This document shows, in pieces, positions 1 through 8,431 of a stretch of 64,000 nucleotides of DNA. A program made the position numbers and the translations under genes. Positions within the stretch are counted from its first letter, which is position 1, and each line of letters opens with the position of its first letter. Origin of the DNA: an uncultured Candidatus Melainabacteria bacterium (GTDB taxonomy: Bacteria > Cyanobacteriota > Vampirovibrionia > Gastranaerophilales > Gastranaerophilaceae); contig CAKVIG010000001.1 in NCBI GenBank assembly GCA_934754515.1, positions 1 through 64,000 of the forward strand, read 5' to 3'. The notes below the pieces were generated by a model that was not told the origin of the DNA, made no database searches, and worked only from the letters and a program-made list of their open reading frames with translations.

Positions 1-1
1 G

Positions 2-133
2 AATGATAATGTATGTTTTATTCCACTAAAACCCAAACTTGCCACAAAATATGCTTTGGTTTGGAAACGCTATCCAACATTTACAAAACCTGCAAATGCG
101 TTTTTAGAAGAAATAAAAAATATTTTGAAATAA
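2..133 (+). CDS. LysR-type transcriptional regulator, C-terminal end (partial)
   Basis: The window opens inside a gene. Frame 2 is open for 43 codons and stops with TAA at 131-133. The visible tail (ALVWKRYPTFTKPANAF, then EEIKNILK) has the form of the last strand and helix of a LysR-type substrate-binding domain, where a hydrophobic strand plus W-K/R-R is followed by P-A-x-x-F-x-x-x-I/L. The DNA-binding half lies outside the window, so ligand and targets cannot be judged. The family call rests on about 40 residues and is tentative. Confidence 0.5.
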   Translation, partial: NDNVCFIPLKPKLATKYALVWKRYPTFTKPANAFLEEIKNILK

Positions 134-438
134 TGTTTATTTAAACCTTGATAAATTTAATATTATTGGAAGTTTAATATTAATATTATTGCTAATATAT
201 TAAAAAAATGCGTTCACCCGTAATAGTCAAACCATTCGTTCTAAATAATCAAAGCATGTGTTTTTTTACATTTGTTTTTAAGTTTATAACTACACGGAAA
301 ACGTGACATTTAGTCACCTTTTCCTGCACGCAAACGGAGTCCTTGCTCCATTTTACACTAGATTAGAAATATAAATAGAGTTGCGGGGCATCTTTTTCTT
401 TTGAAAAAAGCAATAAGGGCTGAAAGCCCAACCTACTC
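134..438. other. Intergenic spacer with hairpins
   Basis: No gene is seen in this 305-bp spacer. It holds an imperfect long hairpin at 297-323 (arms gaaaacgtgac and gtcaccttttc, loop attta), a second small hairpin at 336-349 (ggag/ctcc), and at 416-432 a short palindrome (gggctgaaagccc) related to hairpins at 8322-8343 and 29891-29909. The 290-360 stretch is richer in GC and structure than its surroundings and could be a small RNA or a 3'-end structure. I cannot assign it to a known RNA family. Confidence 0.4.
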
Positions 439-1206
439 CTACGTCTTCGGAGCTTTTGTAAAGACATATTCGACAGATGTTGGTATAAAATTATGTTGCA
501 TCAAAAGTTCATCAACCTTAGCCTCCTTTGCGTCATAATCTCCAATCACCACCAACGATGTTTCATCAAGCTTCTTTTCCAATTTTTGTGCTAAATCTTC
601 TCTCTTAAAGCTATCTAAATATGGCCAAAAATTCCTACACAATAAAACCGTATTAGTTCCTGACATTTTTTCTACATCTTCTAAGATATCACCCTTAGCA
701 AAATCCACAAATTGTTTTATATTATCTTTTGGCTTCAATGCTATGAAATCAAATTTATTTTGAGGAGCAACATAGTTAAAATAATTCAAAACCGTATCCC
801 CAATACAATTTTTTATGTGATAAAAATCACTTTCTAGTATCCCCATAGGAGCACCACTTTTAGCACTTACAATGTTTTCATCATTAATATCTTTTGCTGC
901 AATAGGGAAAAACTTCTTTGCCAACCCCCTAAAATGCATTAGTAAGCCTATAATACACGAATATGTTTCTTCACCGTTGGAGCAACAGTGATTGATAAAA
1001 TTTACTTTCGGTACATCTTTGTATTTTCTATCCAAAAGAGAAAAGAAATTATCCCAATTCAAATCACTTCGAAAGAAATATGTTGTCGTCCGATATAAAA
1101 AATTATTATTTTTATCACAAACAATCCTAAAATTTCCTTTGTGAGATGGTGCTTGGGTTTTATTATTATAAATATTTATAGGTAGAATTCGCATTATAAC
1201 TTTCAT
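439..1206 (-). CDS. CheR-like S-adenosylmethionine methyltransferase domain protein
   Basis: A 255-aa protein that looks like a divergent, truncated CheR methyltransferase. Around residue 73 NHCCSNGEETYSCIIGLL matches the CheR SAM-binding motif (A-x-x-S-t-G-E-E-x-Y-S), followed by an AKDIND segment like motif II and a later VLLCRNFWPYL like the CheR 'CRN-hYF' motif. The N-terminal CheR helical domain is absent. Residues 18-25 (TQAPSHKG) instead resemble the short N-terminal motif of several lineage-specific proteins here. No MCP, CheB or other chemotaxis gene is adjacent, so a role in receptor methylation is uncertain. The region upstream of ATG has only a weak ribosome-binding site. The fold is likely; the substrate is unknown. 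Confidence 0.6.
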   Translation of the reverse strand: MKVIMRILPINIYNNKTQAPSHKGNFRIVCDKNNNFLYRTTTYFFRSDLNWDNFFSLLDRKYKDVPKVNFINHCCSNGEETYSCIIGLLMHFRGLAKKFFPIAAKDINDENIVSAKSGAPMGILESDFYHIKNCIGDTVLNYFNYVAPQNKFDFIALKPKDNIKQFVDFAKGDILEDVEKMSGTNTVLLCRNFWPYLDSFKREDLAQKLEKKLDETSLVVIGDYDAKEAKVDELLMQHNFIPTSVEYVFTKAPKT

Positions 1207-1308
1207 AAAACTCGTAAAAATAAAATTTGCGCATATAAAATCGATAACAAAAAAATAGTTAAGTCAAGGCTTTTTAGTAGAATATGTATTGTTCAGACTA
1301 AAAATAAT

Positions 1309-1484
1309 AGTTAATAAAAGGCTGGATTGCTTCAGGCTAATCGCCTTCGCAATGACGTGGCGTCAGACTACCGGTTGGGCGTCATTGTGAGGTGCGATTT
1401 TTACGCTTCACTTCCATACTTGTAGTCTTAACTACCAACTTGGAAGTGTATTGTAAAACGAAACAATCCAGCCTTTTAATAACT
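1309..1484. repeat. Palindromic repeat, family E copy 1 (MITE-like)
   Basis: About 175 bp bounded by near-perfect inverted ends: agttaataaaaggctggatt at the left and aatccagccttttaataact at the right. The interior contains further inverted material (aatcgccttcgcaatgacg). A related element with the same ends lies at 37102-37210. There is no ORF. It behaves like a non-autonomous palindromic element confined to spacers. Confidence 0.7.
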
Positions 1485-1520
1485 TTTTTTATTTTATTAA
1501 AATTATTTCGGACAGTAGTG

Positions 1521-1610
1521 CCCATGGGGAGGGAAAACAAAACCCACCCGCATCCGTAAGGCTCGGCATAGCCTCGCCAACGGCTGCGACCTCCCTATCC
1601 ATGGCGGTTG
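1521..1610. repeat. Palindromic repeat, family B copy 1
   Basis: About 90 bp with the core cccacccgcat...ctgcgacctcc and inverted outer ends (cccatgggga/atggcggtt). Related copies occur at 3397-3467, 36866-36930 (inverted), 49893-49961 and 53473-53536. It occupies the 594-bp gap between the CheR-like gene and the next CDS, which otherwise holds family E copy 1 and AT-rich promoter sequence. Confidence 0.7.
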
Positions 1611-1800
1611 CTTACGCAAACTACGTTAAAAATCTTTAAAACCTCTTATTCCCTTATTACCTTTTTAAACAATTATTAAGAAATTTCCATTTTTCTAAAC
1701 TCAACTTTACAAAACTTCACAATACGCATCAAAAAAGGCAATTTTTAAAAAGTTAAATACTTTATATATACATAAGAGATAACCAAGGAGAGTAAACAAG

Positions 1801-2088
1801 ATGTTATTCACAACAGAAACAATTTCAAACAAAGAAATCGAATCTATCAACAACTTCTTCAATGAATTTGAATCTGTTGAAACTGTTTCAGTTGAAGAAG
1901 CTCAAAAAGAAACAACAGTTACAAGATACATCAACTCTTTAGTTACTTCTTGCTACCAAAAATCTGTTGATGAAATCGCTAACACAAAAGTTGGTAACAA
2001 AGTTGTTAGAAAAAGAAACCTTCAACAAGTTATGAGAGAATCTTTCTTCTACGGCGCAAACAGATTTGGTAACAACTTTATTGCATAG
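1801..2088 (+). CDS. Hypothetical protein, 95 aa, probably well expressed
   Basis: Small soluble protein I do not recognise. It has no signal peptide or membrane segment. The N-terminal half is acidic (NNFFNEFESVETVSVEEAQKE) and the C-terminal half basic (KVGNKVVRKRNLQQVMRES). A strong ribosome-binding site (aaggagag) lies 8 nt before ATG, with a TATATATA stretch near 1762-1771 that could supply a -10 box. Codon choice is uniform and resembles that of ppdK and rplU (AAC, TCT, GTT, AGA), suggesting high expression. It is monocistronic, with a T-rich hairpin at 2352-2376. The function is unknown. Confidence 0.75.
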   Translation: MLFTTETISNKEIESINNFFNEFESVETVSVEEAQKETTVTRYINSLVTSCYQKSVDEIANTKVGNKVVRKRNLQQVMRESFFYGANRFGNNFIA

Positions 2089-2126
2089 GGCAATAAGTGA
2101 ATGAGTTCATTTTAGATAATATTTAC

Positions 2127-2181
2127 CCTAACGGGATGACACCTCACCCTAACCCTCTCCTGCAAGGCGAGGGAATGACCA
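2127..2181. repeat. Palindromic repeat, family A, half copy
   Basis: A single half-element, acacctcaccctaaccctct onward through gcgagggaatgacc. Full-length family A copies are at 12632-12855, 49041-49236, 49672-49863 and 53161-53450. No inverted partner half is seen here, so this copy is degenerate. Confidence 0.7.
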
Positions 2182-2351
2182 AGACTCATTAATTTAACGC
2201 ATTATACAAAAAAATATTTTATACGAACTTATTCACTCATTCACCTATCGACTAAAAAAACATAAACACTCTCTTATATAATCTTACATCTTACAATCAA
2301 GTTTGGTGGGACAATATAAGCCAATTATATTTACCCCCATCTTACAAAAAT

Positions 2352-2376
2352 TTCAGCCCCATTTGGGGCTTTTTTT
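2352..2376 (+). terminator. Rho-independent terminator
   Basis: Stem agcccc/ggggct with a 3-nt loop followed by a run of eight T on the + strand. It is well placed to end transcription from the 95-aa gene and lies just beyond the 3' end of the convergent ABC gene. Confidence 0.75.
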
Positions 2377-2396
2377 TGCGAACGAGCATAATAATC

Positions 2397-3125
2397 TTAA
2401 GTTTCTCTGTTTCTTATTTTCATCCATTCATCTTTCGGTAAATCTGAAACAATATTTCCATCCTTAAAACGGATTACTCTTGAACAATATTCCGCAATAT
2501 CAGGTTCGTGTGTTACCAAAACTATTGTTTTGCCTTCCTTATCGCCAAAACCTTGATTTAGGCGTACAAAAAATTCCATAACCTCGATACTGGTTTTAGT
2601 ATCTAAATTACCCGTTGGTTCATCCGCTAAAATCAAAGGCGCATCATTTACTAACGCTCTTGCAATTGCAACACGTTGTTGCTGACCACCTGACATTTGG
2701 TTCGGCATGTGAGTTTCACGATTCTTTAAACCTACAATCTCTAAAGCTTCTCTTGCTCGTCTATGACGTTCTTCTTCAGGAAGCCCTTTATAAATCATCG
2801 GTAATTCAACATTTTCAATTGCAGAAGTTCTTGATATCAAATTAAAGCCTTGAAATACAAAACCGATTTTTTGGTTTCGGATTTCAGATAATTCTTCCTG
2901 ATTAAGCGAAAAAACATCCACGCCATCAAGGTGATAAGTTCCGCTTGTTGGTCTGTCAAGCGTACCCAGAGTGTTCATACAGGTTGATTTGCCTGAGCCT
3001 GATGTTCCCATGATTGCTACAAACTCACCTTTTTCAACAGAAAAAGATACGCCGTTTAATGCATTAAAACAATCTTCGCCTGTTTTGTAAGTTTTTACAA
3101 TGTTTTTGATTTCTATAAGTGCCAT
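2397..3125 (-). CDS. ABC transporter ATP-binding protein, MacB/LolD type
   Basis: A 242-aa ATPase of the MacB/LolD/FtsE-like family that powers extrusion or lipoprotein-release permeases. Walker A is GTSGSGKST near residue 40, the Q-loop is GFVFQGFNLI, the signature MSGGQQQRVAIARAL, Walker B LILADEPTGNLD, and the H-loop LVTHEPDIA. The leading AFVAIMGTSGSGKSTCMNTLG-like block and LDRPTSG are typical of the MacB subgroup. No permease is next to it on either side in this window, so its partner is encoded elsewhere. There is no Shine-Dalgarno. TAAAAT lies exactly 6 nt before the ATG, suggesting a leaderless mRNA. Confidence 0.9.
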   Translation of the reverse strand: MALIEIKNIVKTYKTGEDCFNALNGVSFSVEKGEFVAIMGTSGSGKSTCMNTLGTLDRPTSGTYHLDGVDVFSLNQEELSEIRNQKIGFVFQGFNLISRTSAIENVELPMIYKGLPEEERHRRAREALEIVGLKNRETHMPNQMSGGQQQRVAIARALVNDAPLILADEPTGNLDTKTSIEVMEFFVRLNQGFGDKEGKTIVLVTHEPDIAEYCSRVIRFKDGNIVSDLPKDEWMKIRNRET

Positions 3126-3131
3126 AGGAAT

Positions 3132-3160
3132 ATTTTACAATAAAATTAGAATGGCGTAAA
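3132..3160 (-). promoter_or_regulatory. Putative leaderless promoter of ABC ATPase gene
   Basis: On the - strand TTTACG, N17, TAAAAT, then 6 nt (attcct) and the ATG. The spacing puts the start codon at or next to +1, and there is no ribosome-binding site. Confidence 0.5.
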
Positions 3161-3230
3161 AATAAAACTTACAGCCTACGGTCGAACCCCCACCCGAAAA
3201 TCTAAGTTTCGCAAAGCTCAACTTGATTTT

Positions 3231-3254
3231 CTACCCTCCCCCTTGGAGAGGGTA
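3231..3254. repeat. Family C palindrome fragment
   Basis: Short inverted sequence ctaccctccccctt...gagagggtat, related to the 128-bp palindrome at 36949-37076. The 580-bp gap 3126-3705 holds this, a family B copy and a family A fragment, and no convincing gene. Confidence 0.5.
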
Positions 3255-3396
3255 TGAGCTGCGTTAATCAAACAACTTTAGTTCCCTCCCTAGGCACTAA
3301 TGTTCGATAAAAATAAGTGACACAATCTCCTTCCCTTGTTAGGGAAGGATGGGATGGGTATTAACCCGTAGGGAATTATCTAAAACATATTTTCTA

Positions 3397-3467
3397 CAAC
3401 CCACCCGCATCTGTAAAGCTCAGCATAGCTTCGCTAACTGCTGCGACCTTCCTATCCATGGAGGTTA
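3397..3467. repeat. Palindromic repeat, family B copy 2
   Basis: Starts with acccacccgcatctgtaaag and ends ctatccatggaggtt. It is very close to copies 1 and 4. An 81-codon open frame across it on the - strand is a product of the repeat and is not a gene. Confidence 0.75.
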
Positions 3468-3505
3468 AAAAGTAGTTTGCTTTTACCAAACAATAATGCC
3501 ACCTT

Positions 3506-3668
3506 GGGGGAGCGGATTTTCGGTAGGGCGATGTCGAGCGTAAGCGAGCAAGCCCGTAAGAGCAAATAACATGGAAATAACTACTAAATCCGTAAGGATT
3601 TATTGTTATTGGAATGTTATGCTCGCCCGAATAATCCAAGACAGGGTGCCAAAGACAGGAGAGGGTTT
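3506..3668. repeat. Family A right-end fragment with internal palindrome
   Basis: Contains agcggattttcggtagggcg, then a smaller palindrome (aacatggaaat...ggaatgtt) and ccgaataatccaagacaggg. The same arrangement is found inside the full family A copy at 53303-53435, and part of it at 12762-12840. Confidence 0.65.
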
Positions 3669-3705
3669 TTTCAACTTAATTGTGCAAATAATTTTGCGCT
3701 AAAAA

Positions 3706-4005
3706 CTATTTTTTATAAATATCTTTAGACGCCTTTTTTGCCAAATACTCATTTATACCCCTAACAAAATCAAAATGACCAAGCACAGTTTCTCTCATTA
3801 CCATTTCTTTCAATTTTGCAGGGTCTTTTACTTGATAAGCAGTAGCCAAACCGGATATGGCTTCCAGTGTGGCATTTTGTTTATCAATTCTTTCGCCAAG
3901 TTGTTTAATTTCTTCCTTATGTTCAGTAATTGCTTTTAAACATTTTTTAAAGCCCTTAAATGCTGGTGTTTGAACTTGAGTTTCCACAGGATTGATTGAT
4001 GTCAT
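3706..4005 (-). CDS. Hypothetical protein, 99 aa, N-terminal PAFKG motif
   Basis: Small, Lys/Glu-rich, mostly helical protein without a signal peptide. It begins with a disordered Gln/Thr/Pro stretch and TPAFKGFKK at residues 13-21, the short motif shared with other lineage-specific proteins in this window. Residues 25-50 could form a short coiled coil. A ribosome-binding site (ggagg) precedes the ATG at about 7 nt. It stands alone, divergent from ppdK. I do not recognise the family. Confidence 0.65.
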   Translation of the reverse strand: MTSINPVETQVQTPAFKGFKKCLKAITEHKEEIKQLGERIDKQNATLEAISGLATAYQVKDPAKLKEMVMRETVLGHFDFVRGINEYLAKKASKDIYKK

Positions 4006-4199
4006 ATTATAACCTCCACACTTTATTACACTATATTTCTATCAAAACAACACCAATTTAAAAATTGCCAACAAACAAAAAACTTTGAAATAAAACTTAA
4101 CATAATTATATATACATCAAGCTTTCTTCATGTTACGCTTATATTACTTAAAAAGAATTAAAAAAAGAGCGTATTACTTATTTAAAAAAGGAGAAACTA

Positions 4200-6845
4200 A
4201 TGACTCAAAAAAGAGTATGGCTGTTCCGTGAAGGTAATGCAGATATGCGCAACCTATTAGGCGGTAAAGGTGCTAACCTTGCTGAAATGACCAACTTAGG
4301 TTTACCAGTTCCACCGGGACTTACTATCACAACTGAAACTTGTATGGATTACATTAATAATGGTAATAAAATGCCTGAAGGTCTTATGGATGAAGTTAAA
4401 AAGGCTTTGGCAGATGTTGAAACTCAAACAGGCAAAAAGTTTGGTGATACACAAAACCCTCTTTTAGTTTCAGTTCGTTCAGGTGCAAGAGTTTCTATGC
4501 CTGGTATGATGGAAACTATTTTGAACTTAGGTTTAAACGATGAAACAGTAGAAGCTATGATTAAATTAACTAACAATCCTAGATTCTGCTACGATTCATA
4601 CAGAAGATTTTTGACAATGTTCGGTTCTGTAGCTTGGGAAATGGACAGACAAAAATATTTTGAATCAGAAGTTGAAAAAGTTAAGGAAAGAGAAGGCGTT
4701 AAGTCTGATACAGAAATTTCTGCAGAAGGCTGGAAATCTCTTATTCCTGTTTATAAAAACGTTATCAAAGAAGTTACAGGCAAAGAGTTCCCTCAAGACC
4801 CATACGTACAACTTCAAGAAGCAATTGAAGCTGTATTCCGTTCTTGGAACATTCCTCGTGCAGTAGCTTACAGAAACATGAACAAAATCGACCATAACTT
4901 CGGTACTGCTGTTAACGTTCAAACAATGGTATTCGGTAACATGGGCGACGATTGCGCAACAGGTGTTTCATTTACTCGTAACCCTGCAACAGGCGAAAAC
5001 AAATTCTACGGCGAATACTTGACAAACGCTCAAGGTGAAGACGTTGTAGCAGGTATCAGAACTCCAAAACCTATTTGCGAATTGGAAACTGAAATGCCTG
5101 ACTTGTACAGACAATACGTTGATATCGCTAAAAAACTTGAACTTGGTTACAAAGATGTTCAAGATATGGAATTCACAATTGAAAAAGGGAAATTATACAT
5201 CCTTCAAACTCGTAACGGTAAGAGAACAGCTGCAGCTGCTGTAAAAATTGCCGTTGATATGTGCAAAGAAGGCATTATCACTAAAGAACGTGCAATCCAA
5301 TTGGTTGACCCTTATTCAGTAAACCAAATCTTGCTTCCTTGCTTTGACGCTAAAGCTATGGAAGAAGCAACTAAGATTGCTCATGGTGTAAACGCATCTC
5401 CAGGTGCAGCTGTTGGTAAAATCGTATTTGATACGGAAGAAGCTGCTCAAAGAGGCGAAGCAGGCGAAAAAGTTATCTTGGTTCGTGTAGAAACTTGCCC
5501 TGACGATATCCACGGTATGGCTGTTTCTCAAGGTGTTTTAACACTAAGAGGCGGTGCTACATCTCACGCAGCAGTTGTTGCAAAAGGTATGGGTAAACCT
5601 TGCGTTTCAGGTTGCGAAGATATGAAAATCGACCTTGCAAAAGAAACTTTAACAGGTGCTGACGGTACTGTTTACCACAAAGACGAAGTAATTTCTCTTG
5701 ACGGCGGTAAAGGTGTTGTTATGGCAGGTGCTGTTAAATTAGTTGACGCTAAGATTGATGATAACTGGAATACATTCTTCAACTGGGTTGATGAAATCAG
5801 AGAAATCCACGTAGAAGCTAACGCTGATACTCCAAAAGACATCGAAAACGCTTTGAAATTCGGTGCTGAAGGTGTTGGTCTTTGCAGAACAGAACACATG
5901 TTCATGGATCCTGACAGACTACCTTGGGTTCAAAAAATGATTATTGCAGGAACTCCTGAAGCTAGACGTGAAGCTTTAGACAAATTATTGCCAATGCAAT
6001 ATTCTGACTTCTATGCTATGTTCAAAGCTATCGGTGACAAGCCAATGACAGTAAGACTTCTTGACCCACCTCTTCACGAATTCTTACCTTCTAAGGAAGA
6101 ATTAATTAAAGAAGTTGCGACTCTTAAAGCTCTAAATCAAGACGCTACTGAAAAAGAAGAACTTCTTCACATTGTTGAAGGTCTTTCTGAATCAAACCCT
6201 ATGATGGGCTTGAGAGGTTGCAGACTTGGTTTAACTTATCCTGAAATTAACGAAATGCAAGTAAGAGCTATCTTTGAAGCTGCTTGTGACGTTAAAAAAG
6301 AAGGTGTTGACGTTAAGCCTTGGGTTATGATTCCTCTAATCGGTCACGTTAACGAATTAAGAGTTGCAAAAGAAATCTTGGAAAAAGTTGCTGAAATCGT
6401 TATGCTTGAAAAAGGCATTAAGGTTGAATACAAGTTTGGTACAATGATTGAAATTCCTCGTGCAGCACTTACTGCTGATGAAATTGCTGAATACGCAGAA
6501 TTCTTCTCATTCGGTACAAATGACTTGACTCAAATGACATTCGGCTACTCAAGAGATGACGCAGAAGGGAAATTCTTGAACAGATATGTTGATCAAAAAA
6601 TTCTTCCTGCTAATCCGTTTGCAACATTAGACCAAAAAGGTGTTGGACAATTAATCGAAATGTCTATGAAATTAGGACATAAGGTTAATTCTAAACTTGT
6701 TGGCGGTGTTTGTGGTGAACACGGTGGCGATCCTGATTCAGTTAAATTCTGTCACAGAATTGGCTTGAACTACGTTTCTTGCTCACCATTCAGAATTCCA
6801 CAAGCTAAATTGGCTGCAGCTCAAGCTGTTGTTGAAAGCAAGTAA
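4200..6845 (+). CDS. ppdK: Pyruvate, phosphate dikinase
   Basis: An 881-aa cytoplasmic enzyme interconverting pyruvate + ATP + Pi with PEP + AMP + PPi, used in PPi-linked glycolysis or gluconeogenesis in anaerobes. The N-terminal ATP-grasp domain starts LFREGNADMRNLLGGKGANL. The phospho-carrier motif GGATSHAAVVAKGMGKPCVSG has its His near residue 456. The C-terminal TIM barrel ends with VGGVCGEHGGDP, with the catalytic Cys near 838. The length is that of the family (about 870-880 aa). It has an aaaaggag ribosome-binding site 7 nt before ATG, its own promoter region upstream and a strong terminator downstream, so it is monocistronic. Codon usage suggests high expression. Confidence 0.98.
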   Translation: MTQKRVWLFREGNADMRNLLGGKGANLAEMTNLGLPVPPGLTITTETCMDYINNGNKMPEGLMDEVKKALADVETQTGKKFGDTQNPLLVSVRSGARVSMPGMMETILNLGLNDETVEAMIKLTNNPRFCYDSYRRFLTMFGSVAWEMDRQKYFESEVEKVKEREGVKSDTEISAEGWKSLIPVYKNVIKEVTGKEFPQDPYVQLQEAIEAVFRSWNIPRAVAYRNMNKIDHNFGTAVNVQTMVFGNMGDDCATGVSFTRNPATGENKFYGEYLTNAQGEDVVAGIRTPKPICELETEMPDLYRQYVDIAKKLELGYKDVQDMEFTIEKGKLYILQTRNGKRTAAAAVKIAVDMCKEGIITKERAIQLVDPYSVNQILLPCFDAKAMEEATKIAHGVNASPGAAVGKIVFDTEEAAQRGEAGEKVILVRVETCPDDIHGMAVSQGVLTLRGGATSHAAVVAKGMGKPCVSGCEDMKIDLAKETLTGADGTVYHKDEVISLDGGKGVVMAGAVKLVDAKIDDNWNTFFNWVDEIREIHVEANADTPKDIENALKFGAEGVGLCRTEHMFMDPDRLPWVQKMIIAGTPEARREALDKLLPMQYSDFYAMFKAIGDKPMTVRLLDPPLHEFLPSKEELIKEVATLKALNQDATEKEELLHIVEGLSESNPMMGLRGCRLGLTYPEINEMQVRAIFEAACDVKKEGVDVKPWVMIPLIGHVNELRVAKEILEKVAEIVMLEKGIKVEYKFGTMIEIPRAALTADEIAEYAEFFSFGTNDLTQMTFGYSRDDAEGKFLNRYVDQKILPANPFATLDQKGVGQLIEMSMKLGHKVNSKLVGGVCGEHGGDPDSVKFCHRIGLNYVSCSPFRIPQAKLAAAQAVVESK

Positions 6846-6863
6846 GAATTTAATTTATTCTTT

Positions 6864-6894
6864 AAAAAGGCGTGCCGTCGGCACGCCTTTTTTC
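6864..6894 (+). terminator. Rho-independent terminator after ppdK
   Basis: Perfect 8-bp GC stem ggcgtgcc/ggcacgcc (6869-6876 and 6880-6887) with a 3-nt loop, flanked by A5 and T6. It can act in both directions and also serves the convergent di-iron protein gene. Confidence 0.9.
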
Positions 6895-6903
6895 TACCCA
6901 AAA

Positions 6904-8223
6904 TTAAATAAGTTTATGTCTTTTTTCTTTTGTTTCTTTATGCTCTTTAATCATTTTTTCTAACTCGTCAGGCATAACCGTATTTTCTGCAATCAAGTCT
7001 TTTTGCAAACCTTGTTTCAAAATTTCAGGTTCTTTTTCTCGAAGCTCTTTATTACCTGCGGTTATATCACGTTTGTGGTAAGTAAACGCCAATCTTACAG
7101 CGTTTTCAGATGGAGAATTTAGTTCGTTTTGTTTACGCTGCACATCATAACTCAACCAATCTTTCGGAAGTTTATCAATAGTCGTAAAACGTCCTTTGTC
7201 TTCTAAACGTTTATCTACTTGGTTTTCCAAGACTTTTTGAACATAAGCTTTTTGGCTTGTAAATCTGCAAGGAATAACAATTTCTGAACCAATAACTTCT
7301 TCAGGGTCGCGTTTTTCATATTTTTTAAACAAATCCGCCGCAACTTGAAGATGACCTAATTCCAAATCAAGGAATAATTCCCAAGTTTTTTTGATACGTT
7401 CGTCAGGCTCATCCTCCATACAAGTATAGTAGTTACAAACCTCTGTAAATTCGTGTATAAGAAGTTTTTCCCACAAGGTTTCTGTCTGGTCAATCAAAGA
7501 TTCATACATTGTTACGTGTTCTTCTTCCACGTCTTTAATTTCTGCATAAGTTTCTCTTAAAATAGAATTTCCATACATAAACCCGTGTTCTGCGTAATAA
7601 TTGTGTGTTTGTTGTTCTCCCGATAAAAGTGTCAGAATATTAACTTTTGTCTGCGGATGCGCCGTATTTTTATCATAAGGTTTTCTTATTCTTAAACCGT
7701 TGTTGTTATGATGGTGTTGTGTCGGGCGTCCGACTACAACATCGGTTTTATCCTGAACAATTGAGTTTGGTTTAATACCTTCAGTCATGTATGCAAATTG
7801 ACTGTAACGATACAAATGGTCAAAATCTTCTAACAAACCAAAATCAAAAGTTTCTCTGACATATTCGTCAGGTTCATTTTGAGCCATCCAAGCCGTTAAA
7901 TCAACTGCAACCTGTTCATACCCTAAAGTAGTTTCTAAAACAGACTGGTCAGCAGGTCCCATCCAATTGGCGGTCGCTTGTTGCGAATCTTCAATTCTGC
8001 TAATCAATGCTATCAATTCTTTATCATTATTGTTTGGCATAAATCTGTTGAATTGGTGTTTAAAACCCCACGCTTCAACTTCAATACCGTTCATCAAAAT
8101 TTGTCTTGTTCTTGTATAACAATCAACCTCTGTTTTATTGTAAGGTTTCCCAACAATTTGGTGCCAATTTCTGATTTGTTTTTCAATAGGAATACCTTTT
8201 TCTTTTAGTGGATTAAAACTCAT
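6904..8223 (-). CDS. Ferritin-like di-iron protein, 439 aa
   Basis: A large cytoplasmic protein whose middle carries the four metal ligand helices of the ferritin-like superfamily: SGEQQTHNYY (Glu about 203), VEEEHVTMYE (ExxH about 233-236), IHEFTEVCNYY (Glu about 258) and LELGHLQVA (ExxH about 288-291). The sizeable N-terminal region (1-190) and C-terminal tail (310-439) match no domain I know. Likely roles are oxygen/peroxide reduction or iron handling in an anaerobe, as in rubrerythrins, but no rubredoxin Cys4 site is present. An upstream TTG at 8241 is open, but the aaagga site sits 8 nt before the ATG at 8223, so that start was chosen. Confidence 0.65.
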   Translation of the reverse strand: MSFNPLKEKGIPIEKQIRNWHQIVGKPYNKTEVDCYTRTRQILMNGIEVEAWGFKHQFNRFMPNNNDKELIALISRIEDSQQATANWMGPADQSVLETTLGYEQVAVDLTAWMAQNEPDEYVRETFDFGLLEDFDHLYRYSQFAYMTEGIKPNSIVQDKTDVVVGRPTQHHHNNNGLRIRKPYDKNTAHPQTKVNILTLLSGEQQTHNYYAEHGFMYGNSILRETYAEIKDVEEEHVTMYESLIDQTETLWEKLLIHEFTEVCNYYTCMEDEPDERIKKTWELFLDLELGHLQVAADLFKKYEKRDPEEVIGSEIVIPCRFTSQKAYVQKVLENQVDKRLEDKGRFTTIDKLPKDWLSYDVQRKQNELNSPSENAVRLAFTYHKRDITAGNKELREKEPEILKQGLQKDLIAENTVMPDELEKMIKEHKETKEKRHKLI

Positions 8224-8431
8224 TTTTTGTCCTTTCTGCAAATTTGTTGCAAAAAGATATTAATGCAGTCAATAAGAAATTTTTATCGCCCGACTCGATA
8301 AATAAAATATTGTAGTTGTAGGCTTGTTTTTCAGCCCAACAATAACTCTGCAAAATTACCCACTCAAACAATACTCAAATTTTATCAAACGCGTTTGAAT
8401 ATAATCGGATGATTTGTTCGGAGGATTTATT

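Noticed and set aside
3394..3639. 81-codon open frame on the - strand
   Set aside because: It lies wholly in family B and family A repeat sequence; similar frames recur at other copies and lack a ribosome-binding site.
8414..8431. Upstream TTG start for the secreted protein (and similar TTG starts at 8241, 14607, 29526, 48295, 57538)
   Set aside because: In each case a downstream ATG has a proper ribosome-binding site, a family-typical N terminus, or a -10 box at leaderless spacing.
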